Origin: Mucilaginibacter saanensis
Lineage (GTDB): Bacteria; Bacteroidota; Bacteroidia; Sphingobacteriales; Sphingobacteriaceae
DNA length: 64,000 nt
NCBI RefSeq assembly: GCF_014200575.1
Contig: NZ_JACHBZ010000003.1
Span: forward strand, 124,001 to 188,000
Direction of reading: 5' to 3'
Below the pieces are notes generated by a model that ran no database searches, was not told the DNA's origin, and worked only from the letters and a program-made list of their open reading frames with translations. The position numbers were made by a program, and so were the translations under genes. The stretch's first letter is position 1, and each line of letters begins with the position of its first letter. Shown here one piece after another: positions 29,006-38,347 of the stretch.

Positions 29006-29075
29006 TAAAGGTTATTAATTTTTATTACCATCGCTTTGTAAAATTCATTTCATCTTAATGTCAGGTAATTGCCGG

Positions 29076-29600
29076 TTAAACGGCAGCCTTATTAAGCAGA
29101 TAAACCAACTGCCCTAAATGATAGCTTTGATGATTTGTTCTGTTAATCAATATATTAAGCTTATTGCGATGAGGTTCTTTTGCAAAATCATCTGCAGAAA
29201 TAGCACTATGTTTGGTAAACCAGTCAGTAGGTTGCATGGTTTTCATTTTTTGTTTAAGTAAATTATTTACTTCATTCCAGTACCCTTTTAGTTCAATTAT
29301 TGAAGGCTTTTCAAGTCCGGAGTTCTCAGGATTCTTCACAAATATTTGATCCAGCTGAGGGTATAACCTGTCGCCCAGCTCCAGAAAAGTAAACATGCCA
29401 TCGCTAACAGCTGTTAAATGCCCAAGCAAATAAACGCCACTGTTGCGCCCCGGAGCTGTTGAAGCTATTAACTGATCGTCGGTTAGTTTATCTAAAAGGT
29501 TATTAAGCCTTGTGTTTTGCAGGTCCCAGTTAGATACAGCTATTTTTATAAATATGTCAATTGCTGGTTGTGGATTGGTTTGAATGGTGGTGTTGCTCAT
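29076..29600 (-). CDS. DinB-family protein
   Basis: A 174-residue four-helix-bundle protein. The metal-binding His residues lie in YLLGHLTAVSD and in NHQSYHLGQLVYL near the C terminus, the usual DinB/YfiT triad positions. Members are metal-dependent, damage-associated or thiol-transferase-like proteins; most have no known substrate. No partner is adjacent. Confidence 0.85.
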   Translation of the reverse strand: MSNTTIQTNPQPAIDIFIKIAVSNWDLQNTRLNNLLDKLTDDQLIASTAPGRNSGVYLLGHLTAVSDGMFTFLELGDRLYPQLDQIFVKNPENSGLEKPSIIELKGYWNEVNNLLKQKMKTMQPTDWFTKHSAISADDFAKEPHRNKLNILINRTNHQSYHLGQLVYLLNKAAV

Positions 29601-29659
29601 GGTTGTAGTTTTTTTAATAAGGGCTCAGCCAATAATAGCTGAACCTTTAATTGTTGCAA

Positions 29660-29826
29660 TTATAAATTAAATCCGTAGTTTTTGACCCACTTATCCTTAA
29701 CCTCGGCTCTCAATTTTACAAATTCATGATGAGCACCCAAAGCAACTCCACATTGAATGTCTTGGTGGTGTCATCGCCATAAGCATTAATAATATTTTCA
29801 TTTGTCAGGCGTATTATGCTGAGTGT
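29660..29826 (-). pseudogene. possible small gene remnant with a frameshift
   Basis: Between the MFS stop and DinB, the minus strand reads as protein-like in two frames: first NENIINAYGDDTTKTFNVE, then, after a shift near 29730, AHHEFVKLRAEVKDKW ending KNYGFNL before a TAA at 29660. The composition looks coding, with amphipathic segments, but I recognise no family. It may be the tail of a decayed gene or a chance reading. Confidence 0.3.
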
Positions 29827-29832
29827 TTTGCC

Positions 29833-31008
29833 TTACAAGCCCTCAAGCATTTTTTGTGGCCGGTCCTCTTCTATTTTTGAAACCATTAAAATGATGAGTA
29901 CTCCGAAACCGGCAACAATGCCAAATGCCCAGCGTAAGCCCGCAGCTTGGGCGATAAAGCCAACAGCCGGCGGTATAATTAAGAAGCCAAGATACCCTAC
30001 GGTAGATATAGCTGCCAGCGCTTGTCCGGAATTCATACTTTCCGACTTGCCCGCCATACTAAAAACCAGGGGAACTACACAAGAAACGCCCATGCCTACC
30101 ATGGCATAACCCAGATAAACCGTATAGGTGTATGGTAAGATAACGGATAAAAGGAGTCCGATTAAAATTAAGATGCCGCTAAAGCTCAATACTTTTTTTA
30201 TGCCCGCTGATGCTACCAGCTTATCGCCGGTAAACCGGCCAATGGTCATTGCTACCATGTAAACCACAAAGGCTGCTGTGGCTGCAGGCTTTGATGCATG
30301 AAGCACTTTCTGAAAATAAATTCCGCTCCAGTCATACATGGTATTTTCGCAGGCCATAGAGGCAAAACAGATGAGTGAGAATTTTATCAGGTGCTTATCC
30401 GGTAACGAGAAAACTGATTTATTAACCTTATTAACCGGCTTTTCGTAATAAGCGTGGGGGTAAAATATTGCCGTAATAATAATCATCACTATCCCCACAA
30501 ATAACAAATGATATGATGGAGCTACATTAAATGATACCATTAAGTAACCTACAGCAGCGCCCGCGAAACCCGCCAGGCTCCAGATACCATGAAAAGTAAC
30601 CATTATGGACTTGTCATAAAATGACTGGATACTTACCGCCTGCGCGTTCACCGACAGGTTAAATATATTACGTGCCGAGCCAAAAAAGAAAAGCAATATT
30701 ACCAGTTGCCATACATAGGCGGTAAAACCGGGTACACATAATAGAAGATTAAACGCTATAGCGCCTACCAGCATGATGCTCTTGCTGCTAAAGTGCTTCA
30801 ACATTTTGGCCGTTATAGGTATAGTAAGCATAAGACCTATTGGCAATGCAAATAATACCGCACCTAACTGCCCTTCGTTTAAATGCAATTGTTGTTGAAT
30901 TGATGGTATACGCGAAGCCCAGGACGAATATCCAAAACCCGAAATAAAGAAGAATACCCCGCAAGCCATTCTTAATTTCAATCTCCCGGGAGCGGTTACC
31001 TGATCCAT
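29833..31008 (-). CDS. MFS transporter, YbjJ/fucose-permease-like
   Basis: A 391-residue permease with 12 membrane segments. GVFFFISGFGYSSWASRIPSI at the N terminus is the typical opening of the YbjJ-type MFS group, with SIQQQLHLNEGQLGAVLFALP following. It probably exports or imports a small molecule; the substrate is unknown. It is preceded by the broken HAD gene and followed by a short non-coding or remnant stretch. Confidence 0.87.
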   Translation of the reverse strand: MDQVTAPGRLKLRMACGVFFFISGFGYSSWASRIPSIQQQLHLNEGQLGAVLFALPIGLMLTIPITAKMLKHFSSKSIMLVGAIAFNLLLCVPGFTAYVWQLVILLFFFGSARNIFNLSVNAQAVSIQSFYDKSIMVTFHGIWSLAGFAGAAVGYLMVSFNVAPSYHLLFVGIVMIIITAIFYPHAYYEKPVNKVNKSVFSLPDKHLIKFSLICFASMACENTMYDWSGIYFQKVLHASKPAATAAFVVYMVAMTIGRFTGDKLVASAGIKKVLSFSGILILIGLLLSVILPYTYTVYLGYAMVGMGVSCVVPLVFSMAGKSESMNSGQALAAISTVGYLGFLIIPPAVGFIAQAAGLRWAFGIVAGFGVLIILMVSKIEEDRPQKMLEGL

Positions 31009-31115
31009 CTAATGTAAATTATGCGCAAAAATATAAATAACTGATTATACCTGATGGTAAGTTTTAAGATACGTCCGTGACGTATCTCCATTATATATTG
31101 TTCAGTAATTGAAAA

Positions 31116-31780
31116 TTATATTAAATCATTTTCAATTAAATAGTTTTGAGCTTCCCGCAGATCTAAGAATAATTGATCAGCAATATTTAACTTATGATGC
31201 TCATCTGTATTGCTTTGAATAGCATAACAGGTAAGCAATGCAGCTTTAGCCGATCTGATGCCATTTACGGTATCTTCAAATACCAGGCAGTCTTCCTTTT
31301 CCAAACCTAAAAGATCACGGCATACATTATAACTTTCCGGGTCGGGTTTGCTTTTGGTTACTTCTGTTCTTGTAATAATCAGTTGAAATACTTTCCTAAT
31401 CCGTTTCTTTCAAAAACAGCTTCAACATCTTGCCTCGGGCTTGAAGTAACCAGCGCGATTACTAACTTTTTTTGATGAAAAAAATCCAGTATCGTTGTTA
31501 CATAAGGCATTAAGATAACATCCTTAGTTTTGAAACGCTCGAGCGTTAAGTTTTCACGTTTATTAATGGTTTCTTCAAGCAGAGTTACGATACCATATTT
31601 TTCTGTAAGGCTTTTTGCATTTGCTGGCATCGGTATACCAGCATAATTCTTTAACCAGTCCTCATAAGTTAATTTAACGCCATGTTCTTCCAAAATCTCA
31701 TTCCAGCATTCAAAATGAAAAAACTCCGAGTCAATTAAGGTTCCGTCAAGATCAAATAAAACCGCTTTAAATTTAGGCAT
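31116..31780 (-). pseudogene. HAD-IA hydrolase (beta-phosphoglucomutase-like), broken by one frameshift
   Basis: Two adjacent minus-strand frames rebuild one HAD phosphatase of about 220 residues. The first (31780 to 31379) has motif I FDLDGTLIDS and motif II VTSSP and ends at a TGA. The second frame has motif III SKPDP and motif IV VFEDTVNGI. Adding one A to the AAA run at 31386-31388 (plus strand) restores KYFQLIITRTEVTKSKPDP, a normal HAD sequence. The break therefore looks like a one-base loss in a short homopolymer, either a real mutation or a read error. Likely original role: dephosphorylation or isomerisation of a sugar phosphate. Confidence 0.85.
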
Positions 31781-31999
31781 GGTTATTTTTAAGTATGAAT
31801 TGCCGAAATTAAATATATAAGCTTAAAATATCTGCTATTATTTCAAAGTCATTTGCTTATGCAAACGGCTCAGGGTTTCGGGAGATATGCTCAGATAAGT
31901 ATTTCCTATCAGCAATAATGACAGGTGTGCTTATCAAAAATAAAAGTACAGTTCTATCAAACTCCAATTATCCGACAATTGCAATTTTGAGGCATTTGC

Positions 32000-32030
32000 T
32001 TGTACCCATAGTTAATAAGCGTTATTTTTG
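32000..32030 (+). promoter_or_regulatory. promoter of the DACNV-like gene
   Basis: -33 TTG (32000-32002), 20-bp spacer, -7 box TATTTTTG (32023-32030), matching TAnnTTTG. The expected start is near 32037, giving a leader of about 43 nt. The rest of 31781-32079 shows no gene. Confidence 0.6.
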
Positions 32031-32079
32031 AGAGCATATAAACGAAAAACCGTTAACGCCTGATACCTATTTATTAAAA

Positions 32080-33243
32080 ATGAAAACCAGCAGCACTACT
32101 TCTGAACCCACTTACAAAGCTGCCCGGATTGTGGCTCCGTCTATTGAAAGGCACTTTAAGTACTTTCACTCTATGGTGAGTGCAAACGCAGACGCCGATC
32201 TTGTTGCGGCCCCTACTCCTGACATTAACATTATTGAAAATATAATTGATATTGCCTTTTGGGCCAGCCTGCGCCGGGAAGAAGGATATTCGCCCAAATT
32301 TACACTGGCTTTTTTGCCCCCGGAAAGTGCGGGCCAACCTTTGTTGTTTGGTCATAAAATCCCGCTTGCACCTCATATTTTAACCAAATTTGCCTCGGCA
32401 GTTCAGCAGCCCGGCATACATTTAGGTGTGTGGATTGAAGATGGCCAGCTATATGTTTGGGGAACTACACTGGCCATACCGGCCTACTGTTTTGTATTAG
32501 AAGTTATTGAACCGGGCCTACTGGTAATAAAGCACCGCAGGGTTGATGGTTTTGGTAAATTTGTAAACATTGCTATTTTAAAGGGCGATGATATAAAAGT
32601 GGTGGATGAACAGGGCTCAACTCTTTCTGATTGCCCTACGATATTAACCTCCATGCTTGATTTTACTTTACCATCGTCATGGAACGACCCTGTGAATGTA
32701 TTGGTGCAGTTGGCCGCTTCTATGCAAGCCCACAGGCGTGGTGGCATATTACTGGTTGTACCAACCGGCAACGATGACTGGATGGAATCTATCATTACGC
32801 CCATCTCCTATCCGGTTGCGCCAGCGTTTTCCGGCCTTACCGATCTGATGATTCATGAGGGGATTGAGAAATATCACACCACATGGCAGGAAAAACTGCG
32901 CAGAGCGGTTGATACCATAGGCGGACTAACTTCTATTGATGGTGCAACGGTTATAAACGATAAGCATGAATTACTTGCATTTGGCGCCAAAATTGGCCGG
33001 TCATCAAGAAGTGCACGTGTAGAGGAAATTATCGTTACTGAACCTGTTGTTGGCTGTTCAACCAAAATTATTCATCCGGCCCAGAATGGCGGTACCCGGC
33101 ATTTGTCGGCAGCTCAATTTGTATTTGATCAAAAGGATGCCATTGCACTTGTAGCTTCGCAAGATGGTCGATTTACGGTTTTTGCATGGTCACCTATTGT
33201 AAATATGGTTCATGCTCACCAGATAGACATTTTATTGTTATAA
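32080..33243 (+). CDS. DisA/diadenylate-cyclase-like sensor protein (DACNV-type)
   Basis: A 387-residue soluble protein. The C-terminal part carries the two hallmark motifs of the DisA_N fold: SIDGATVI with Asp-Gly-Ala at 287-289, and GGTRHLSAAQFV with Gly-Thr-Arg-His at 338-341. The strand-loop pattern after it, DAIALVASQDGRFTVFAW, also matches. In active diadenylate cyclases the second motif is RHR; here the second Arg is Leu, so catalysis is doubtful. Related families named DACNV are predicted nucleotide sensors in Bacteroidota. The N-terminal ~240 residues form a family-specific domain. It converges on the polyphosphate-kinase operon but has its own promoter. Confidence 0.75.
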   Translation: MKTSSTTSEPTYKAARIVAPSIERHFKYFHSMVSANADADLVAAPTPDINIIENIIDIAFWASLRREEGYSPKFTLAFLPPESAGQPLLFGHKIPLAPHILTKFASAVQQPGIHLGVWIEDGQLYVWGTTLAIPAYCFVLEVIEPGLLVIKHRRVDGFGKFVNIAILKGDDIKVVDEQGSTLSDCPTILTSMLDFTLPSSWNDPVNVLVQLAASMQAHRRGGILLVVPTGNDDWMESIITPISYPVAPAFSGLTDLMIHEGIEKYHTTWQEKLRRAVDTIGGLTSIDGATVINDKHELLAFGAKIGRSSRSARVEEIIVTEPVVGCSTKIIHPAQNGGTRHLSAAQFVFDQKDAIALVASQDGRFTVFAWSPIVNMVHAHQIDILLL

Positions 33244-33285
33244 CCTCACCCAACCCTTTCCAAAGAAGAGGGCTTCTTGTTTTGC
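33244..33285. repeat. REP-like intergenic element
   Basis: CTCACCCAACCCTTTCC followed by AAAGAAGAGGGCTTCTTG. This resembles the short C-rich/G-rich palindromic intergenic elements that recur in Bacteroidota genomes. It can form a CCCTTTC/GAAGAGGG-type hairpin between two convergent genes. Only one copy is visible here, so the repeat status is inferred. Confidence 0.4.
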
Positions 33286-33324
33286 ACCTTGGAGTATGCA
33301 AAGCTAAGCCCTTAGCCATTGTAG

Positions 33325-35913
33325 TTAAAACCTAAAACCGATTGATATATAAGGTAAAGCCCCTTCTTTAGAGAAACCTACAACACCCTCAATTAATACC
33401 AACTGGGCTGGTATCAGGTAAATCCCCCCGCCATAACCATCATGCCATTGGTTAGATGACTCACCCGGCACCCAAACCCGGCCTACATCATTAAAACCAA
33501 TGATACCCAATGAGCCGGGAAGCAGGTAAGAGCTAAAATCAAGTACTTTAAGGCGCAGTTCCAAATTATTATAGGCAATACTTTTACCAGTGAACCTGTT
33601 GGTATGGAACCCTCTGAAATTTTGTGCTCCGCCCAGTTTCATAAGTTGAAAATAAGTTGCATTACCTACCGTTGTACCCAAGCCTGTACGGTTGGCAATC
33701 ACAAAAACAGAATCCTGGCCCGGATTAAGGTAAAAACTAAACTCAGATAACAGCTGTCCGTATGTGTTTTTGCTGCCCGATCCTCCGCCTGTAAAACCAC
33801 TGAGGCTGGTATTCCAATAAACACCTTTAGTTGGCAATGTACCTTTATTACGTGTATCATATTGGGCGCTGGTTAATATGCCGGCATAAACCTTGGTACC
33901 GAATACACTTTGGTCAGGATTGGCGTTGTTGTAGTTATTTAAAAACCTACTGATGTTATTTGAAGCCTGACTATTGTAAAACTGCCCGGCTACACCCACA
34001 CTCAGACGCAGGTTACCATAAGTATGGTGTAATGAAACATCTGCAGTAACATAATCATAGCGATTACGGTAATAGGATATCTGATGATCATCTTTGTTTT
34101 CAAAAACGGTATTATTACCAATACCAAAGAAGTTACTAAGGTTATTGGGGCCTCGGGATAGCATATTAATACCCAGATCGTTGTTACCGATCAATTTTTT
34201 CCATTCGGCCATGTAGGTAAATAATAACGATTTGCGTTCCAAAGAGTAATTGGTTAAAAACTCCTGCCTGAAAGCATAAGGTTCTTTCCGGAAACCATGC
34301 TTTTCAAATGAAAACCCGCCTATCAGCAATATACCAATATCATTGCTATAATTGGCCAGTATAATAGGCTCAAACCTGTCATATACATAGCTCGTTTTAT
34401 CATATTGGTTTACCGTACTATCTGTTGATGTTTTATCTTTTGCCTGTGATGAAGATGGCAATATATTTTTCTGATCGGCCCGGTCATATACATACAAGTT
34501 TTGTTTGTTGTGTAAATTATGATCTACATAAAAGCTATCAATACCATCACCACCAACCATGCGTACCTTAATTGGCGATGCCTCGTTACCAGTTACCGAA
34601 AACACGTCCTCTCCCGCAAAACCGTACAATCGCACCTCTTTAGTCACATCTGGTTTAAATGTACGATGGTAGGTTATTTTATCAATACTGCCATCTTTTT
34701 TAATTTTATTAACTGTTACGGTTAAGTTACCTCCATCTTCGTTGGCTATTGTAAATTTATCCCGTTTGTCGCTTGCTGGTATTTCTACTTCCCGTGATAT
34801 AAAACGATAATATTCCAGCGCCTGCCGGGCAAGTATATTTCTGCGGGCTATCATCTTATTTACAATCTCGCGGCCCGAGAGTTGGTAAATGGTATCGGGC
34901 ATACGTTTTATGGCATTATTGATCACTTCATCCGTTAACTTTCCCTGAACATAGGCAATCTGTTCCTTCCAATCACCTTCGCTTAACTGGTTTAAAAAAT
35001 AGCGGTCAAAGTACCGTGCGTTAAAATTCCAGCCATTAATATCTCTGATCTCATTGCTATACCCCTGGAATTTTGATTTCAACCATTGATGGGCCACTAT
35101 CCACGGCAACACGCCCGATGTTTTGTAATATACCTGGTCACGGTCGCGGGGTACGGGTTCATATATAGTTTCGTGCTTACCATCTATCTTTTCCCAACGC
35201 CATTGGTCTTCGTGCCTGTCCCAGTCGCCAAGGAGCATATCCAGCAGGCGAGCCCTTAAAACTATTTTTTCGTCAACCCGGTTATCATTATCGTCCTGCA
35301 GCTTTTTCTGCACTTTTGTGGTGTTATCTGTTTTGTCAGCATCAAGCGGTTCTCTTTCTTCAAACAAAAAAACCTGATTGGCAAAATCTTTACGGTAATT
35401 ACCAAGTGCAGTGTCATCAGGCACGTAAACAATCTGCGGATTAGAATGCGGCACACCCAATGCTTCTGCAAGCGGCGGCACCGTTAATGCCGAAAATGGA
35501 TGAGCAGCTGACACCTGATCCTGAAGTATATCCTTGGCAACTGTAGGCCTGAGATCTGCAGGTAATCCTTTCTCCGGATATTTCTGAATAGTCCTTAATA
35601 CCCATTGCTGTCCGGTTGAATCCTGTAAACGCAAGGATTTGGTTTGTTGGCCGCCTCCTTTTTGTAAGATTTTCAAACCACCTTTCTCAGTAGCTATATG
35701 AAAAACCCTGAACCTAACCGGTGCAGCCCAAAGCTTACGATAGTTTTCGCCAAGAAAAAAACGGTGAGTTTTGCTTACCTGATTATAGGTTGGTTCAATG
35801 GCCAGTTTTATGCTATCGCCAGGCGTTTGTGCCTGTAATTTTAAACAGCCCAATAGCAAAGAGCCCGTTAAAAACAGAAATGAAAATTTAAACAGGTTTG
35901 TACCAGGCCTCAT
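33325..35913 (-). CDS. outer-membrane barrel protein with N-terminal kinase-like domain (paralog of the 1203-aa protein)
   Basis: An 862-residue protein with a signal peptide (LKLQAQT, ~residue 28). Residues ~50-330 match the middle domain of the 1203-aa protein: a glycine-rich turn GGGQQTKSLRL (86-96), then WVLRTIQK (104-111), then LLGDWDRHEDQWRW (227-240) and VPRDRDQVYY (254-263). The C-terminal half is a BamA/TamA-type 16-strand barrel with GGAQNFRGFHT (the VRGF-like motif) and a terminal Phe (GFRF), the outer-membrane assembly signal. Unlike its paralog it has no metallophosphoesterase domain. It is the last gene of the operon. Confidence 0.82.
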   Translation of the reverse strand: MRPGTNLFKFSFLFLTGSLLLGCLKLQAQTPGDSIKLAIEPTYNQVSKTHRFFLGENYRKLWAAPVRFRVFHIATEKGGLKILQKGGGQQTKSLRLQDSTGQQWVLRTIQKYPEKGLPADLRPTVAKDILQDQVSAAHPFSALTVPPLAEALGVPHSNPQIVYVPDDTALGNYRKDFANQVFLFEEREPLDADKTDNTTKVQKKLQDDNDNRVDEKIVLRARLLDMLLGDWDRHEDQWRWEKIDGKHETIYEPVPRDRDQVYYKTSGVLPWIVAHQWLKSKFQGYSNEIRDINGWNFNARYFDRYFLNQLSEGDWKEQIAYVQGKLTDEVINNAIKRMPDTIYQLSGREIVNKMIARRNILARQALEYYRFISREVEIPASDKRDKFTIANEDGGNLTVTVNKIKKDGSIDKITYHRTFKPDVTKEVRLYGFAGEDVFSVTGNEASPIKVRMVGGDGIDSFYVDHNLHNKQNLYVYDRADQKNILPSSSQAKDKTSTDSTVNQYDKTSYVYDRFEPIILANYSNDIGILLIGGFSFEKHGFRKEPYAFRQEFLTNYSLERKSLLFTYMAEWKKLIGNNDLGINMLSRGPNNLSNFFGIGNNTVFENKDDHQISYYRNRYDYVTADVSLHHTYGNLRLSVGVAGQFYNSQASNNISRFLNNYNNANPDQSVFGTKVYAGILTSAQYDTRNKGTLPTKGVYWNTSLSGFTGGGSGSKNTYGQLLSEFSFYLNPGQDSVFVIANRTGLGTTVGNATYFQLMKLGGAQNFRGFHTNRFTGKSIAYNNLELRLKVLDFSSYLLPGSLGIIGFNDVGRVWVPGESSNQWHDGYGGGIYLIPAQLVLIEGVVGFSKEGALPYISIGFRF

Positions 35914-35973
35914 GGATAAGGTGTTTTGTTTTGCGATAGTAGTATAACCGCATATTACAAAATAGTTTTATTT

Positions 35974-38322
35974 TTATAAAGCTATTTCGTAATTAACGCC
36001 TACCCTTAATGCCTTTAATCCGGTAACGCCCTGTAGCTCCTCCAATTCAAGGTATTCAAGATCCTCAAGCAATATATTTTCTTCCTGGAGATATTTAATG
36101 TATTCCTGATATTCTAAGGCTTCTGCCTGGTTAAAATACACCATGGCTATTTTGCCGGGTTGTGTTAAACGTTCAACCGTGCCTGCTATTAAAACCTTAT
36201 CAATACGTTTTTTTACAACTTCGTACCTGATGTTGTAAGCACCTTCCACATCAAACCGGCGTTCGTCATTCCTAAAACTAATATCAATTGAATTTGAATG
36301 TATAAATATAAGCTGCGTTGTTTCTAAGGGCCTGGAGATCTGATCTGCTAAACTATGCGTAAGACGTCCAATTTCGGTCATTGATTTAAGCTGCCATAAG
36401 CGGATATTTTTCAAGTACAGCGTGTCAAATGCCTTATCGGGAGCAATGGATTGACCGATGTATATATCATACTCAACGCCATCCGTACGGAATTTTTCAA
36501 AATAACAAGGAAATGATTCCTGCACCTCTTCCTGTGCCTGTTCCAGGTAATGATTAATGGAAGTATTAATCAATTGCATAGAAACCTCCAAGTTACGACG
36601 GTTGGTAAATGATAAGCCGGTAGTTTCATCAAGCGCATCAAAATACCTGTCAATAATTACTTTTTCGGCAGGATAGTTTTGTCTGAAATGGTTAAGGAAC
36701 GGATTAACCTCGTCATGCAGAAAGCTATCCAGCATTAGTTCGTCATTAGTAGTTATAAAACCGCTTACTTTTTCAAGCCATTCTTCGCATTTGTATATAA
36801 GCTTATCTATCAGAGCCAGATGTATATGCTCTTTTAATATGGCCAGCGTTTCTGTAATAATAGTGAGCAGACTCTGTAGGTCTTGCTGTAAGGCGGTGTT
36901 GCGCTCAACTGTTGAATTACGAATATCAATAGCACCAAACAGCGGATAAACATTGGTAAAAACTACGGTTTCAATTTCCTGGTTCCTTTTTTTCCGGTTG
37001 CCTTTCCTAATATAGTTCCAGGCTACCTCATTAAATTTCCACTGCACCGATGGCTGCAACGAAGTAAACTTATCTTTAATAACCGTTTCAACACGAGCAG
37101 CAAACTGGTCAATACTATTCTGCAATAATTGAGCAATCAGTGGAATGGCTATCTGTAATTTGGATAACAGCTTTTCGTACATGACTATTTCCTCGTACGA
37201 GTAAACCTCCATAATGCCCGCCATTTTCTTATTATAATAAACGGGAAAAATTCCGTACGATTTGATACCGGATTGCTTTAAAACATTAAGGAATGGATGT
37301 TTTAATACTTTTTCATCTGTGAGCGATCTGAAAAATGCCGGTTTAGGATTTTGCTTATAGTCTTCCGTTATGGCATAAAAAGTTTCTTCGGCCAGGCTGA
37401 ACTCTTTGGCTGAGGTGATCAATACACTTTGTGAACACTCATCCGTATCAAATATCAGTTTATTGTTGATAGTCAAAAAGGGCAACAACCCAAATTCAAT
37501 AGCCGGGTTTTCGGATAAAACTTGGAGCGAATCTATAATCAGTTTATATTGATCAGTTTCTTTATTGGTGTGATTCACCAGTTCATTCCGGATATTATCA
37601 AGCGCATGCTGAAGCGTAATATCCGTTAAGGTAATAACCGAAAATCCTTCAAACCTGAAATTTGAAAGCGGCAACAATTCTTCCAGCTTCTCTATGCCTT
37701 CATAGTCATTAATGTAAGGCTCAATGGCATCAAAAGAAATTTGTGGCAACTCGCCCTTTACCTTAATATTGATAAATTGCGTGTTGGTTTGTATGTTGTA
37801 ATATCTTGAAAGGTGTGTTTCCGGATCAATGTAGGCGAACAAAAGCTCGTTTTTTGACACTGCCGAAAACCCATAAATACGTTCCAGTATCAGGTTATAA
37901 ATAAAACGCTTTTGGCGCTGGCTAAACAACTCGCCTTTTGTAATATTTAAAGCATATAAACCTGAATGATGGCTGGAATGAAAATCAAAAAAAGCATCGG
38001 TACTAAAAAATATTTTCTCGGGCACTGGGGTGCTTAACGCCCAAAAAAATTCTTTTTCATTTAAAATAGGAGGTGTCAGTATGCTGTAGATCAGTTCAAG
38101 CATTTCCCGGTAGCTTTCGGCATTTTCTGGGCATATCGCCAAATCTATACAGGTATCCTGTTCAAACTTATTCAGCACATACTTGTAAAACTCACTTTTA
38201 AGTGTTTTTTCGTTCTTTATTCTTTCCTGCAAATGCTCTACAAAAGGATTAAATGACAGGCATGTGTCTACCTGACATAAAAAGCATTCATCTTTACCAA
38301 TATTTAAAACCTCAGTGTGCAT
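35974..38322 (-). CDS. GAF-domain protein with a class-III-cyclase-like motif
   Basis: A 782-residue soluble protein without signal peptide. A GAF-like region spans about residues 250-410 (KSYGIFPVYYNKKMAGIMEV and neighbours). About residue 460 comes VYPLFGAIDIRNST, which resembles the first strand motif of class III nucleotide cyclases (FADIRGST), but the rest of the cyclase core is not apparent. Similar GAF proteins in Bacteroidota carry a related DIKGSS motif. Long helical segments follow. It is embedded between the two barrel genes (25 bp after one, 60 bp before the other), so it belongs to this operon. Confidence 0.7.
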   Translation of the reverse strand: MHTEVLNIGKDECFLCQVDTCLSFNPFVEHLQERIKNEKTLKSEFYKYVLNKFEQDTCIDLAICPENAESYREMLELIYSILTPPILNEKEFFWALSTPVPEKIFFSTDAFFDFHSSHHSGLYALNITKGELFSQRQKRFIYNLILERIYGFSAVSKNELLFAYIDPETHLSRYYNIQTNTQFINIKVKGELPQISFDAIEPYINDYEGIEKLEELLPLSNFRFEGFSVITLTDITLQHALDNIRNELVNHTNKETDQYKLIIDSLQVLSENPAIEFGLLPFLTINNKLIFDTDECSQSVLITSAKEFSLAEETFYAITEDYKQNPKPAFFRSLTDEKVLKHPFLNVLKQSGIKSYGIFPVYYNKKMAGIMEVYSYEEIVMYEKLLSKLQIAIPLIAQLLQNSIDQFAARVETVIKDKFTSLQPSVQWKFNEVAWNYIRKGNRKKRNQEIETVVFTNVYPLFGAIDIRNSTVERNTALQQDLQSLLTIITETLAILKEHIHLALIDKLIYKCEEWLEKVSGFITTNDELMLDSFLHDEVNPFLNHFRQNYPAEKVIIDRYFDALDETTGLSFTNRRNLEVSMQLINTSINHYLEQAQEEVQESFPCYFEKFRTDGVEYDIYIGQSIAPDKAFDTLYLKNIRLWQLKSMTEIGRLTHSLADQISRPLETTQLIFIHSNSIDISFRNDERRFDVEGAYNIRYEVVKKRIDKVLIAGTVERLTQPGKIAMVYFNQAEALEYQEYIKYLQEENILLEDLEYLELEELQGVTGLKALRVGVNYEIAL

Positions 38323-38347
38323 TTGCGTTATAAAAAATTACCCTCTG

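Noticed and set aside
35974..38322. Functional adenylate cyclase
   Set aside because: Only a short motif resembling the first cyclase strand is present; the remaining catalytic motifs are not recognisable.
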